Positions 1 through 12,627 of a DNA stretch of 64,000 nt are shown piece after piece; within the stretch, counting starts at the first letter, position 1; every line of letters begins with the position of its first letter. The DNA lies in assembly GCA_022419385.1 (NCBI GenBank), contig JAJUBI010000003.1:1178001-1242000 (forward strand), written 5' to 3'. Source of the DNA: Paraconiothyrium sp. Pb-2020 (taxonomy: Eukaryota > Ascomycota > Dothideomycetes > Pleosporales > Didymosphaeriaceae). Made by a program: the position numbers and the translations under genes. The notes beneath the pieces were generated by a model. It was not told the origin of the DNA. It saw only the letters and a list, made by a program, of their open reading frames with translations, and made no database searches.

Positions 1-2778
1 GGCTGAAGTGTCGCGCTGATCATAGCATCAGAGCGGTCGGGCATTGAATCAAACAGAATAAAATAGACCGTGTGCGTTGCAATCCTTCGAATCCTTCCAC
101 GTTGTCTCTTCGAATCATGTCTTGAGGGCGGGTAATCTCCGTACAGATCTGGAGCCAAAGACCCATGGCCGTCTTAGCACAAGGTATCTTCGGGACCTTG
201 GCCAATGGTGCCTGGGGCAGATTATGGCTCATAACCTCTTCCTTGACCGCATATTCGCAGATCACGACGAATAACTGGAAGATGATGTATTCGGTATTAT
301 GTTTCCGCCTTATGGAAGACTCTAACTTGAGTGCGGATTCAATGCTCAGATAAAGTGGTAACGGAGCGCCTGAGCAAGTTGCAATCCTCTTGCATCCAGC
401 CTATCGGCCACCTAATCATCAATCGCAACGTGTACTTTCATTCAGGTTCTACCACCTCGATGTATCGGCACTGTGGAGCTGCATGACTGCATGTGGACGA
501 CCAACGATGGCGACTCCAGTCTAGTGGGAGGACCAGAAATACGGTATCAGCCAAGCGAACTAGTCAGGCAGAAGGAAGCCAGGCCCCGGTCGTACGTATG
601 TGCTAGCTGACTGCACCATCAGCGATAGGGTCTAGATGCATTGAAGGCATCCAATGATCATAATTAACCGCGGTGTTCTCTTTGTAAGAACGAATTATCG
701 CTGTAAAATTATGCTTTGAGGTGGTGGATACCACCGTTGCATTAACACGCAGAGATAATCCGCTGTATGGTGCCAACTCCTGCATATAGACCCACACATG
801 CATGAGCGGAACGCAGGTTTAAACGGTCACATGACCCAGGCCAACGCTCGAATTAGCTAATCAGTTCCAGAAGGCCGACCCCAAAAGAATTGATCGGACC
901 CGACATGGCACCTTATCAGGCCTGAATGTACGTAGGCATACCAAGCCCAAGGCGACGATCTACCCCTTCGAATACACCCTATTCGGCCCGCTTGCCTGCG
1001 TTGAACACGAACCACCTTGCTAACCTAACAGCGAGGAGATTTGCATATCCTGCGAGGCGATCCGTACCGTCAGTGATTACGACAGAGACGGAGCCGCGCG
1101 AGAACGGCAGTCGCCGCAGATCCGCTAGGCCCGGCTACATTAGACTGGGTTGTGCACCCAGGGATACCTTACCAAAAGCCGTCGTGATATCCGGTTGTAT
1201 ATGAAATTACCTTCGGACTCACCATATATCAATGACGATGAAAGCGATAACCCTACAGTGTGTACTAGAGTTTCACGAAGATTAGATTTTGGTGATCTTG
1301 AATAACTCATCCATGTTAATCGGAACAAATCCAAGTACCAATGAATTGTTGGCATACATACATGAAAATATGTCCAGTACGAGTTCCCCGGCCCGCTCGA
1401 AGATTATCGGGTCGCCAAGTCGTAAAATGTGCCCTTGTTAGCATAATTGATCATCTTTGGACGTCACTGTGCACATTGGGTAACAACGGATCGTGTTCGC
1501 TGCCTCCTGGCATCAACACTTATACTCACAAGGATTGGTTTCATGGAAAGCAGTCCTAGATAGGTAGCATTACGTACGTCGATAATCATTTTCAGAGAGC
1601 GGGATGCCTGGACCCAGCTTCCAAAACTGGTTTGAACGAAATAGCAAGTGCGTTTTCTTTCCCTGGTGAAGTTCGAGAATTGTCGGCAGGATGGTTACGC
1701 CAGAATACACGTGTCTCTTTGGAGCACTCTGATGCCCCTATGTAACTAGCCACTACCACTCTTTGGCATTAGAGTCTGACAAGTCATTCAAAAACTTCGT
1801 TCAAGATTCCTATCACCTTGGACTGCCCGGGACATTGGCCATTTACTGAGGATTGATCCTTGAAGAGCATTATCGGAGTGATTTGTTCTCTAAAAGTGTA
1901 ACCGTTACAGACAAAAAATATTGCTGTTTGATCCTTGAAATACAGGGGACAAAACAAGGCCATGGCGAAAAATTGTAATCAGGTAGATATCCAATCGATG
2001 AGCTGTCTAAACTAAGAAGGCTAAATGCCAACACTGCTTATGCAGACGATGCACCATACGACATGGGAGTAATCTTTGCATGTTCAGTGATCTCCGCAAT
2101 GGGGCCTTTTGGAGGTCATAGTGTTACGACATCAGGCAGAATTCCACGGGCTGTCATCGGAAGACTGCTATTGGCGTCGCTGTCGCTCCCTGCGCGCCTC
2201 CCAACCCAACATGAGATCTTTGTCGAACGTGACCGCAAGGACCGGTGGATAAGAAACAAAACAAGGTACGAGGATGAAAAAAAGAGAACGGCGATCTGCG
2301 CCAGTACGACGATCTGCTCGCTGAAGCCGAAGGGATGTCAGTTTGAAGTCCTCTTCGCTGCAAATCGTTCAAACCGTCGTTTTCGCCTAAATCCTCCAGT
2401 GGGCTAGCGAAGGATTCGGACCCTGAGGTTTCCAGCCCAAAGCCTTGCTCATGTGACATGGTCGCCGACCCCTTTCTCGTACGAGTGGCAAGCTTACAGA
2501 ATACCTTGGGCAGAATGCATATGACAGATCCATCATCAGTGGGTATGGCCACGCGTGCCAGAACACGTCTGCCCCTAACTCTCAACCATACCATGGCAGC
2601 TCACTATCGCGGGGCCTGCACAGCTAGTGGAAAATCCAGGACACTGTGAGGTGTATTGGGTTATAGAGCTATTCACATGTGGAAATGATTACTCGAATAT
2701 CAAAATGAGGTGCACCCACCTATCACGTCCGGGGTCGCTCGTACAATGACGATTCCCAGACAAAGACTTCCACTACGA
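1..2778. other. Gene-poor stretch, nothing recognised
   Basis: About 2.8 kb with only short, overlapping open frames and no recognisable domain, tRNA or repeat. The longest frame (2154-2594, minus) has no familiar motif and no splice partner. It may be intergenic DNA or decayed sequence at the left of the window. Confidence 0.5.
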
Positions 2779-4316
2779 TTAGATGTCGGCCTCGAGCAAC
2801 TTCTCTACGTGCGCCCACAGTCCGCCGGGACGATAACCCTCCAGCCAGTAATTACCCTCAGTATCCTGCCCGGTAATGATGAAACCATCAGGGTAAGCGA
2901 TGCCGCCCTGAATCTGCGAAACAAAAGATGGATATAGAGGGGTGTCTCTCTTAGTTACAGATGCCGCCGAGAGATCCGTAAAATTGGCCTTGACCTTTTT
3001 CCAGTTCGAATATCCAATGTGATGCATATTCGCCTGACCAAAGAATATAGGCATGGGACCCAATGGCCATGCATTTCTCCGGACCATGCTGCAAAACGCT
3101 TCTATCTGCTCGCGCGTGCCGTGCTTGTTGATGCCCCTCCGGATATCTCCTGCCAGGCGTCCCAAAGACTGCTCAACCTCCTTTTTCGTTTTCAGGACAC
3201 TCGTGAAGCTGTGGCAGTTGGAGACGAAGGGTCTGCCCGGGGGCAAGATATCCCGCTCGAGTGCGCGCCGCATCGACATGGCTTGCATAATGGTCACTGG
3301 CTTCTCGGGTGGTAAGTGGGAGAAGGCCAGACGCGAGAACCAGGCTGTGATGACATCGTTGTCAGTCAAAAATGGATCCTTTGTGCTCTCATCTTTCAGC
3401 TCTTGGAATGCGGTTCGTCGAAGCTTTTCCAAGAAACGAGCTGGAATACAGACTGTACGGTTTTCTTTCTTTCCTAAAGCGATACTGTAGCCATTGCGCA
3501 GCGCATACGATAATGTTCCCCATTTTGAAAGCTCAGACCCTGCGAGTTCGTACGCCTCCGTGGGATGAAGTCCCAACTCGCGCAGCGGGTCCTCGTCAAA
3601 ACCAATCTGGAGAGGGATCTCGGCCTCGCGCCCTTGTAGGACCAACACCCAATTATCCAGAATAGCTTTGAGCGCCATGGCATCGGCCGCGAGATGGAGC
3701 CAGTGAATATTGACAATGGTGGCGTCTCTGAATGATACTACTCGGAGACCAGTAACAGGCCGATCCGAGCCCACATAGTCTGAAATCGTTTTTGGCGAGT
3801 CAGCGCCACAGCACAGTTCGGTCCAATCTTCAGGATTTCCCACGAGCGCAGGACGCTCTAAAGGTGCCGACTTCGAACTGGGTATGCGAGAAGCTGCGGG
3901 GTGGTCTGCTTTTGCCTGATCGTAGGAAACATGTGTATACGCGATCGCTGGGCGGGTTGAGGTAAATTGTCGCGGGACGCGATATTCAGGTCCGTTTTTC
4001 TGTTTCCTGTCAGTGTTCAGGCAAAGGTAATCTCGAAATTCAATCTGTGATAGAAACTTACTCCCTTTTCCAATCTTGCCCCTAACTTTTGCCATGTTTC
4101 ACGTCCAATGAGTTGGGAAAGACTCGAACGAAGCTTGTCGGGATCTAAAACCTCGTCGTAGACCATGATCGCGTGCATGGTAATGCTTGTGAACATGGTG
4201 TTGTTATCAAAGTAACTCAGTGGAATGACTAGATCAGGCTCAGTGGCCATCGTCGACACATTCTCATGCGACGCCATATTGTGTTGGAGAAGACACTCGG
4301 AAGTGCTCAACTGCAA
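2779..4316 (-). CDS. Fungal acyltransferase (transferase family, BAHD / trichothecene acetyltransferase-like)
   Basis: Probable acyl-CoA-dependent O- or N-acyltransferase of a secondary-metabolite type; the substrate is unknown. Two exons: 4062-4316 and 2779-3999, with a 62-bp intron (GTAAGT...CAG) that joins GKG to NGPEY in phase 0. Product about 490 aa. The HxxxD catalytic motif is visible as HLAAD near residue 150 in the IHWLHLAADAM segment. The C-terminal NW(x)nNFTDLSAAS segment takes the place of the plant DFGWG motif, as in many fungal members of this family. Three in-frame Met codons lie within the first 25 residues, so the start is uncertain; 4316 is the most upstream. It is divergent from the 7TM gene at 5064. 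No signal peptide is seen, so it is probably cytosolic. Family call is firm, substrate unknown. Confidence 0.85.
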
Positions 4317-5063
4317 AGCAGCTGTGGAAGAGCCTCGTCACTACCAGGCGTATTTAGGCGACCAACTAGCGCGTACGTGTCCCGGCTGTTTCGCAACCCA
4401 ACAAACCACTCACGCGGATAGCTGGACTTGTAATTTTTGTGACAAGAGGCAATGATGCAAATTTACAAATGAAGATCAGATCATGAGCCGCGCGAACCTG
4501 AGCACCAGTCAATGCGGTAGGAACAAAGCGAGAAGGATCAGATCAAGGGAAACTTGTACCTGTGCCGCATGAACCAATGCCGGATGTTTATGGCTTAGTT
4601 AACAAAGAGAGATTGGGATTTTCAACGTGCAGATGGTTCGTGTACAACGTCCCAATCATGGAGGATAGATGTTCGGGCCGCCGTTATCTCGTCCCGCCCA
4701 GCTGCGGTCAACGCTGCTCCCCTGCATGTCCAGCTTAGTGATAATTCGCCGCCTAATGGAAGGATTTAGCCAAGCCGCTGATGCTCACTTGTCAGGCCTG
4801 TTTGGGCTCACCCTAACCCCAACTTCTACCCCAAGGCACTAACATAGGTACCCAGCTTGGCAACCCTTACAAGGGGCCGTTAGAGATGCCATCCCAGTGG
4901 GAATAAGCCTTAACTATCGCAGCCTCGCGAGCATTTTTCCTGCTACAGTGCTCACACTGCCACAACAAATCTTGAGCGGCCCCGCCCTTCGAAGGAGCAT
5001 CTGATCCTTCCGGACGCTTCATTCAGAAACATCAATTCATTTTTCGCTCCGAATTAGATCACG
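4317..5063. promoter_or_regulatory. Divergent intergenic region
   Basis: About 750 bp separate the acyltransferase (minus) from the 7TM receptor (plus) and must contain both promoters. No clear TATA box or repeated operator was recognised. Confidence 0.35.
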
Positions 5064-6384
5064 ATGGGAGACTCGCAGCCACAGGGTGCGATGCCGGCGC
5101 CGGAGGGCGAGTTAGCAAACTTCAGTGATGACTACAGTTCCTTACAGATCGCACTTGTTGTTGCGAACATATCGACATATGCCATTGCAACGGTTTTCTT
5201 GTTCCTCCGAGTCTATACCTCAGCCTTCATCAACAGAAGGACTGACATTGGCGATTGTAAGATACCCTTTCTGTTTCCAATGTGTTACACTTCTAAATTT
5301 GTGGACTTCTAGTCTTCCTCATCGCATCTTGGGGCGTAGGTGCCGGCTCGATCGCTTGCACTCTGATTGGTAAGTACACCTCGAAATCTTGCGATGTCGA
5401 GAACATCGTATCGCAATGTAACGAGTCATAACTGGAGCTAGCTATCAAATTCGGCTACGGGAAACACTTGTGGAATGTCGAGGCGACAGAGCTTCCGGGA
5501 TATCTTAAAGTACGTCTCTTCGCCGTCACCACTTTTTGCACATGCAACTGACGAAATCGGTGTGAACAGCAACTTGTCGCCATGTCGGTGACTTATTTCT
5601 GGACGCCTACGTTGACGAAGCTATCGGTCTTGACACTAAATCATCAGGTTTACCATGCCAAGTGGGGCAAAACGAGCGCCTGGATCACTGGTGTCTGTAT
5701 TATTGCATACACCATCGTACTGACGGTGCTGGTGACCGGACCCTGCGATCCCCTCCATGGGAGCGTTGTGTGCCTCACACACGCTGGTACTGCTCATGCT
5801 GCCTTGAACATCATATCAGATGTGTTAGTCATTTGCCTGCCAATTCCTTTGGTCCACCAACTTCAGATGCCAACCCGCCAGAAGGTCTCAGTAGGAATAC
5901 TCATGACATTAGGCTCATTCTGTGTCGTCGCATCTATTGGCAGGGTCGCATTCGTGAACGATATACAAGACAATCCCGACATTACGTGGTGCCAAGCCAG
6001 AGTTGGGGTGTGGTCAGCTATCGAGTTGAATGTTGGGATTCTAGGTGCTAGCTGTAAGCCAGTTCCCACCGCGTATCTGTACTTGTGTAATCATCTAACA
6101 CAATGCCAGTGGCCCGCCTGAAACCCTTTGTACAGAGATACTTCCCATCGTTATCGAGAACTATCGTCTCGACCGGGCAGAAATACGCAGGCTCAAGTGG
6201 GTATAATGACAGCAAGCAACGTCCGGGTCGCGACGAATACCTGCTACACAGCATCCAAAGGAGCGGTGTGCATACTTCTGAGGGACCGGCAGACCGTGGA
6301 GGGATCAATGTGAAGTCTGATATCTATGTAACGCAGTCTGAGGATGCTCCAGAGAATGTTAACATGCCAAAAAACTGGAAATAG
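5064..6384 (+). CDS. PTH11-like integral membrane protein (fungal rhodopsin-domain 7TM)
   Basis: Probable plasma-membrane receptor-like protein of the fungal rhodopsin-domain family related to Pth11; ligand unknown. Five exons: 5064-5256, 5313-5369, 5442-5509, 5570-6053 and 6110-6384, giving 358 aa with all phases agreeing. After a short extracellular N-terminus there are seven hydrophobic segments: LQIALVVANIS, FFLIASWGVGAG, TYFWTPTLTKLSVL, ITGVCIIAYTIVL, AALNIISDVLVICLPIPL, ILMTLGSFCVVASIGR and WSAIELNVGILGAS. The NIISDxxxxxLPIPL and ARLKPFVQRYFPS segments are family signatures. The C-terminal tail of about 90 residues is polar. There is no CFEM domain. It is convergent with the DUF4246 gene downstream. 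Confidence 0.85.
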
Positions 6385-6588
6385 TCATGTAAGATACCAG
6401 TTGGAACTAAAACGGCGACGGGTATGGGTTCGAACTATTGTCGTAGTAATTTATTTTGTCCTATGGGACTTTACTCTGAGCTCAAGCGAGCTCCACGTGT
6501 CCTATGTCGTAAGATCGAAGGCTGTAAGGAGGCACCACCTAAGCTATGTACTCTTCTGAGATACTTAAATTGAAAGCAAGCATTCACA

Positions 6589-8896
6589 TCAATGCTCACA
6601 GAGATTGTAAGTGTGCGCGTTCCACATCTCCTCGCTGTCATCCACGAACACTGTCCTCATTTCCATCAGCTTCATTCTATGCTCCTTCGCCTCTTCCTCG
6701 CTCAACAAACCCTTATCTTCGGAGGTCGTGAAGTGCTCCCATACCATATCCATAAGCTCAAGGGGAAGTTTACCCTCCTTCTTACGCAATGCAGGCGAAT
6801 AGAGCGACGTCTTCTCCATGAGCGACAAGACTTCGGCTGATACCTGGGCTGGGTCTGCATTGCGGGACTCCATATCGTCACCTAAAACTGACTCGAGCCA
6901 CCAGTCTTGTTGCTGTGGCGGAACGTTAGCCGTGGAGATGACACGCTGGTGAGGGTCGACGAGCCAGAGTGCAATGAAGCGACGATGACCTGGCTGGGTC
7001 TTGTCTACCAGTGAGAAGGGAGAGACGCGATGTTGACTAACAGATCTTAGTAACAACTCTCTCTGTTCACTGAAATACTCACAATACGTTAGGGAATGCC
7101 AGTAGTCTTCCCTGGTGCGTTTCAACGCTACCATAATTCTGTAGACAAGCTCCCCCGTCACCGAGCTCAGTGCCCCAAATCTGCTCCAGCCAAGAGTATG
7201 CCTGCTGACCGACCATGTAGTCATTCCGCATTTCCGAATCAGTCTGCATGCGAAACGAGAGGCTGCTCGTTGTAACGTTCTCGCAATCGAGATAATAAAG
7301 TGCAGTTGCACAGATGTGTTCGTTCATTTGCCCTTCGACCTAGCAGAACATTAGTCAAGCCCTTCAAGTGGATAGCTCCAACGCACATGCCACCCACCAG
7401 CGGGGAAGTCCGGTTTCTCTGGCGTGAGCTCGATAGATACCATCTTGACAATGACTTGAAGACCTGTCCCACGAAAATTGTCAAAAAGTCGCGCGCCGTC
7501 CTTCGGCGCGTACTCCACGTCTTCATACTCAACTTCAGGTATGCGAGCTTTTCTGAGCAACTCCCATTTTCTCTCCTCCTCATCGTCGTCGTCTGCGTGG
7601 AAGGGTTGGAACCCCCACGAATGTACTTCGTCCGAATTCACCTCAATGTGGGCGAGCTCCTTTGGATCAGATGGGATCCAATTCTCCGGAATATCGTCAC
7701 TTCATCACAGCGGTTAGCGACTCTTGATAATATCTTTCTGAGGACAAACTCACTCAGCAGTGTCTGCATCAGGATACGGAATTCGAGGACCATGCCTCCC
7801 TGCGTCAATATCCGGGTTGAGGCACTGGTCCCAGAGAGGAAGTGCAGTCTTGATTAGCTTTTCGATGGTATGATACATCCCGCTATATCTCTGAGGATGA
7901 AGGTTGTTGATGTAACTGGTGAACTTCACTGTACCGTCGTCTTGGAACGACACGTTCGCTGGAAGCCACTGATACGTGTCATTCCAGTAATTCGGATGAA
8001 TGTAACCATTTACACCATAGCGCCACCTATCTCGCTCTTCGTCATAAGTCCAAATGTCTTTGGGAACCACGTCGCCTTTTCCAGACCATTTAGAGATCGC
8101 ATCGTCGATGCCCACCTGCTCTTCCCTGAACACTTTGCTGCGCCCGTAGATCAAAGGGTACATTGATGGGTGCACTAGGTCTAGGACCATGTCCTTCGAT
8201 CTGGGGTGCCAGTCAGGCGCGTGCGACTGGTCAGCTATAAGCTTGCTGAATGCGTCGCGCAGTTCGTGGTGGAGTTCAGATGGAACGAGGCTATCGGACT
8301 TCGCAGCAGATGCGCATGCATCCATTGTAACTATGATACTGGTTTTCTCAAAGTAGCGTGCCTTGCTTCGGAGTTCTTTGATGGTCTGCCCTGTTTTAGC
8401 TACATGTTAAGGCATTGTTTCCCATGGTTTTGCAAGTAGACGGTAGCCACGGCCAACGAGCGCAACTTACACAATCGAAGGTATTCTCGTTCACGACACC
8501 TTGCAACTGACATCTATGATGTTGATAGCGGTGATAGTCCTCATCTTCATCTTCTTCCTGCTCTTTCTCTTCATCTTGGCCATCGCCTTTCGTAGCGATA
8601 TTCCACCAATAAATGTCCGGAATAGCTTTGGCTTCCGCACGCCACTTGTCCACAATCTCCTCATCCCAAACCTTCTTGCTCCAATCCGGCTTGTCAGTGA
8701 GGCGGTCCATGATATGCATCATTGCAAGTTCGCGAACCGTTAAAAGATCGGTAAAAGCATCGGAGCAGCCGCTATGGGCGCCAATGGGGTAGAAGTCTTG
8801 GTGAGGTTCTAGCTCGACGCGGAGTGGGAGACCGAGACCCGGGTAAGGTGGTCCCGTGTGTGGATCTGGCATGTAGATTTTTCTTTGCATTTTCAT
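6589..8896 (-). CDS. DUF4246 family protein
   Basis: Large fungal protein of the DUF4246 family, biochemical function unestablished. Five exons: 8471-8896, 7754-8385, 7387-7699, 7083-7339 and 6589-7036, with introns of 85, 54, 47 and 46 bp. The joined frame gives 691 aa, normal for the family. Family landmarks are the N-terminal GLPLRVELEPH region, a Trp/Tyr-rich middle (DIYWWN, WLPANVSF), the HVEGQMNEHICATALYY block in exons 3 and 4, and QHRVSPFSL...PGHRRFIALWLVDP near the C-terminus. The HxE...NEHI pattern could be metal-binding; that is inference. An acidic run (EEKEQEEDEDED) lies at the end of exon 1. The start at 8896 is the first Met of the frame; a second Met is at residue 3. Confidence 0.88.
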
Positions 8897-9369
8897 GGTT
8901 GAAGGGGATGGTGATGGAAGTCGCGCACGTCAGGATGAACACACGACCAGGAGGAGGAGAGTTGTAAGCCTCATATACTGCTCTTCTGACTCTCTCTTAG
9001 TCCCAAATGAATGTGTGTTTGCCTGTACTGCCTAACACATTGGCGCCAGCCGAGCCATAAAAAATTGAGGCTGTCGGATTTGTGGAGATAGAGGTCAAGT
9101 CTCGCACGGTAACAAGGCAGAAACCCGTTAAGAGCTTAGCGCTTACCGTTTCGGTCCCCGCGTTCAACATCCCTACGACGCCCCAGCGAGATGGCATTAC
9201 CAACCCTATGAGGCAACAAGACCTAATGCGCTAGAATTAACTGACTGTCTCGCAATACAATTTTCGCGAATCGAGTTGCATTGCTACTGAATTCCAGATC
9301 GAAGGATACACTTACGAACGAAACACAGCTTAGCATCTCAAGTTTGTACAATGCCAACCAACACAGCGC
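8897..9369. other. Intergenic, nothing recognised
   Basis: This stretch lies between the DUF4246 start and the GMC stop and holds the DUF4246 promoter. No coding signal or clear core element was seen. Confidence 0.4.
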
Positions 9370-11501
9370 CTAAGCAGCACAAACATCTTTCTTCGCATCC
9401 TCCTTGACCACATCACTCGCCTTCTCGCTAATCATGAATGTACTGACAACAGGGAACACACCCGGCGTCCTCGGAAAAGCAGACGCATCCACAACTCTTA
9501 GGCCCTTCACACCTCTGACTCTGAATCTGCTATCCAATACAGCCTGCGGATCACCGTCTTTGCCAATCGCCGCTGTCGATGTAGGGTGGTGACCGAACGT
9601 CATTCCGGTAACTGAACTCAACCATTAGTAATTGGACGGCACAAAATCGAGACGATATACGAATGGACGACTCACTCCAGTCCTCATCCGCCTTCCCACA
9701 ATAGCCATTCGCATCCGGCCCCTCAGGACACGGCGGCTCCGTCGCCTTCACACTGACCCCTTTCGCACCCGCATACATCTTCCTCGCCCACGCAATCGTA
9801 TCCTTCATCGCCCCCATATCGACCTCCTTACCCTCCTCGAACAACATAAAGTTGATCTCAGGCACATCCGTCGGATTGCCCGACAGCAACTTTACGAATC
9901 CCTTCTTGTTCTGCGGCTTGGCCTTCACCATACTGATGCCGTACGTGTTGGGTGCATCCTGAGGTAAGGCGGCATTGGTCTGGTTCGCGGGCCAGAATCC
10001 GCGGAACGCGAACTGACCTTGCATGAGGAACATGTCGCGCTCACCGTCGGGCGAGTGCGGGGTTTTCATCATGATGATGGGCTGGGAGAAGCCAGCGCTG
10101 GATCCAGAGTATTGGCCGATGATTGGCATCTCTTGATTGTCTTGAAGATTTCTTCCTACGCCTGGGGCGTCAGCGACTACGGGGATGTTAAATTGCGCGA
10201 GCTGCTCTTTGGGTCCGATTCCGCTGAGCATGAGGATCTGTGGCGTGTTGAAGGTTCCACCAGAGACGATGACTTCTTTGCGTGCGGTGGCGGTTTTGAG
10301 CGTGCCATTGTTGGACGAGGAAAAGCGAGCGTCGGCCTTGTATATCGATTTTCCCTGGAGATACTCGACGCCTGTCGCTCTCGGTTGGCCACCACAGGCT
10401 GTCCCGTTCGCAAACAGTACCCTTGTAGCAAGACTATTGATACTCAGCGTCAAGGGGAACTTTCTCTGGATCGTATCTTGGATGTAGTCGCGCGAGCTGT
10501 ATCGATCACCGGTAGCCTTCTGATGCATAGGTAAGCCCCAGATCCCCGTTGTCCAATCACGCTGCGGATCAAGATAGTTTGCATCCGAGCCCATTCTCGC
10601 AACTATGTCTTCCTGTGTAGTGGAGAGTGAGAAATTCTGCGCGATGGCTTGCACGATACCCAGTGCGGGCTGACCGATGCTTGCCGGCTTGTTCATGTTG
10701 GTTTGGAAATAGCCGTCGAACCCATGGCCTGCTGTGCCTTTGGTCAAGTAATTGTTCTTCTCGATACGCTGGAAAATGCTGCGCATATTGTTCGAGCTAC
10801 AGCATTTAGGACAGATAATAACTTAGCATTGAGGTACTTACTTCCACGAAGCATCACCGGTGAGATTCTGAATGTAGTTCCAGTCGCTGTTCGGTGGCAG
10901 CCAGCTTGAGAACGATTAGCACAGACATAAAAAGGGCAGAACTGAGGGAGGAGTTACGTGCACATCTGCAAAAGCCGAAATCACAAAGTCAGTGTAAGTC
11001 TCAAACAAGCGGGGATGGTGCATTGCCTCAGGTCTTAGCTAAAGATTCGATTTAATGTGTAGATACGGACACTCTTTCTTTCACTTGGTGGAAGGGAACA
11101 CTTGCCTTATTTATCATAGATGAGCCACCAACGCTACTGCCACGCGGATAGTATACACCCAAAAAGGTGCTCCCAGCGGGCCGTGTTGCATCTCCAGCCG
11201 CGACCCAATACCGTCCCTCTTTGGTCTTCCACGTCAAGTGCTTGTTCATCATGTTCTTCTTCTCATCTGCGTAGTGCTTGACGAAGAAATCCCACGTAAT
11301 TTGCGGCGGGTACTCCGCGTTGCCGGCTGTAGACTGATCGCCAGCTTCAAGGAGGAGCACCGAGTAATTTGCGCGCGCGAGGTTGGACGCAAGGGGACCG
11401 CCGCCGGGACCAGAACCTATGACGATGTAGTCGTAGGTGTCTTGCGCTGCTACTATGGAGGCGCTGGCCAATATGGCCGTGGCTTGGAGGAGGAAGCGCA
11501 T
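9370..11501 (-). CDS. Secreted GMC family oxidoreductase (FAD)
   Basis: FAD-dependent glucose-methanol-choline oxidoreductase that oxidises an alcohol or sugar; exact substrate unknown. The start at 11501 gives a signal peptide (MRFLLQATAILASASIVAAQ) followed directly by the FAD dinucleotide motif YDYIVIGSGPGGG; the Met 19 codons upstream would bury the signal. Five exons: 11106-11501, 10958-10965, 10842-10904, 9676-10796 and 9370-9611, total 609 aa with perfect phase. Exon 2 is only 8 nt, and intron 1 begins with GC (AAG|GCAAGT). The C-terminal substrate domain contains FGHHPTSTAAIG with the first catalytic His. The usual second catalytic His/Asn region reads TPGVFPVVSTFMISEKASD, with no obvious His or Asn. 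It is probably an extracellular enzyme, perhaps supplying H2O2 or reducing equivalents. Confidence 0.9.
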
Positions 11502-12627
11502 TGTGCCGGGACTGTGAAGATAGCTCTGCCAGATGTGGTGCCTGTGAGCGCTTCGCAATGACTAAAACATATGGACTGGAAGATGATGGGACATAGGTTC
11601 GGGTACACCAGACCTTCGGTTGGCCTGAGCAGGTGAGCATCTGCCGGTGCTGTTTACTATCATCGTCGACAGGGCCTGCATAAATCTGTCACTGCTTCGT
11701 CAATCACTTACTCTCAATCTGCATGAAGAAGCACGGCCAAGCTCCCCAGACATTACGCCAAGTGCAGTACAGTAACATGTAGAGGGTGTGCAAGCCATTC
11801 ATATGTAGTGAGCGCGGCCTGTATTCCAATCATAGCTCTCTTGCATATCTGGGCCTACCGTGATCTCCGGGGACAGATGATCAGTCTTCGCCAGTTGCAG
11901 ATTACTGTAGATTGGTAATCGGAATCATAAGAGCGATACAATGGTTGACAGACGAGCACAGTAGGACAGACCGTACCAAGGCCGAACGCAAACAGAAAGG
12001 ACCCTGTACATGTTTAAATAGATGAAGACAGTAGGGATGGTACGAAGAACCGGTAGCATGGTGAGGGGTAAGCACTCCCGATGTGGCCACCCTAGCCGAA
12101 ATTGAACCTATCAAGTAGTTTGTAGAAGTATCATCTATGATAGCATCTTAAAGCTGTTAGTCGAGCAATAATCGAATAATAGGTGCGAACATTCTGTCTT
12201 TGTTGGGTGGCATAGACTTCATGCGCTTGTGGTCCCTGACCACCCTGGTGCAAACGGTTGTGTTAATTGAATACGCAATTGTGTCGAATGCTTAACGGCT
12301 CTGCCTTGTAGTACATGTGTTTGCTCTACAACACTTGCGTCATTGGTGTTTACACATTGTGTACGTATCTTCACGCGTAGCTCAACGTGTCTCTGTAGGG
12401 CATCTCGTTCCGTGGAGTGACGTAAGTGATGGCAGAGATGCTATTGGCGTTGAGCGGCATTGCGGGATTTTTTGCGCTATTCGGAACAGCGCACACGCTA
12501 TCGCAAAAAGCGGAGTGAAACCATCCCGCCTCATCGTGACCAAAGCTGAAGTTATTATGAATGTCTTGCTTAAAGGCTCCGATAACTTACGATAACGGTC
12601 TGTGCACCTCGGAGCCGCATCCGAGGT
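11502..12627. promoter_or_regulatory. Divergent intergenic region, GMC and MoeA-like
   Basis: About 1.1 kb between two divergent genes. No convincing coding exon, repeat or TATA box was recognised. Confidence 0.35.

Noticed and set aside
2154..2594. 146-codon open frame on the minus strand
   Set aside because: No domain and no supporting splice signals; not enough to call a gene.
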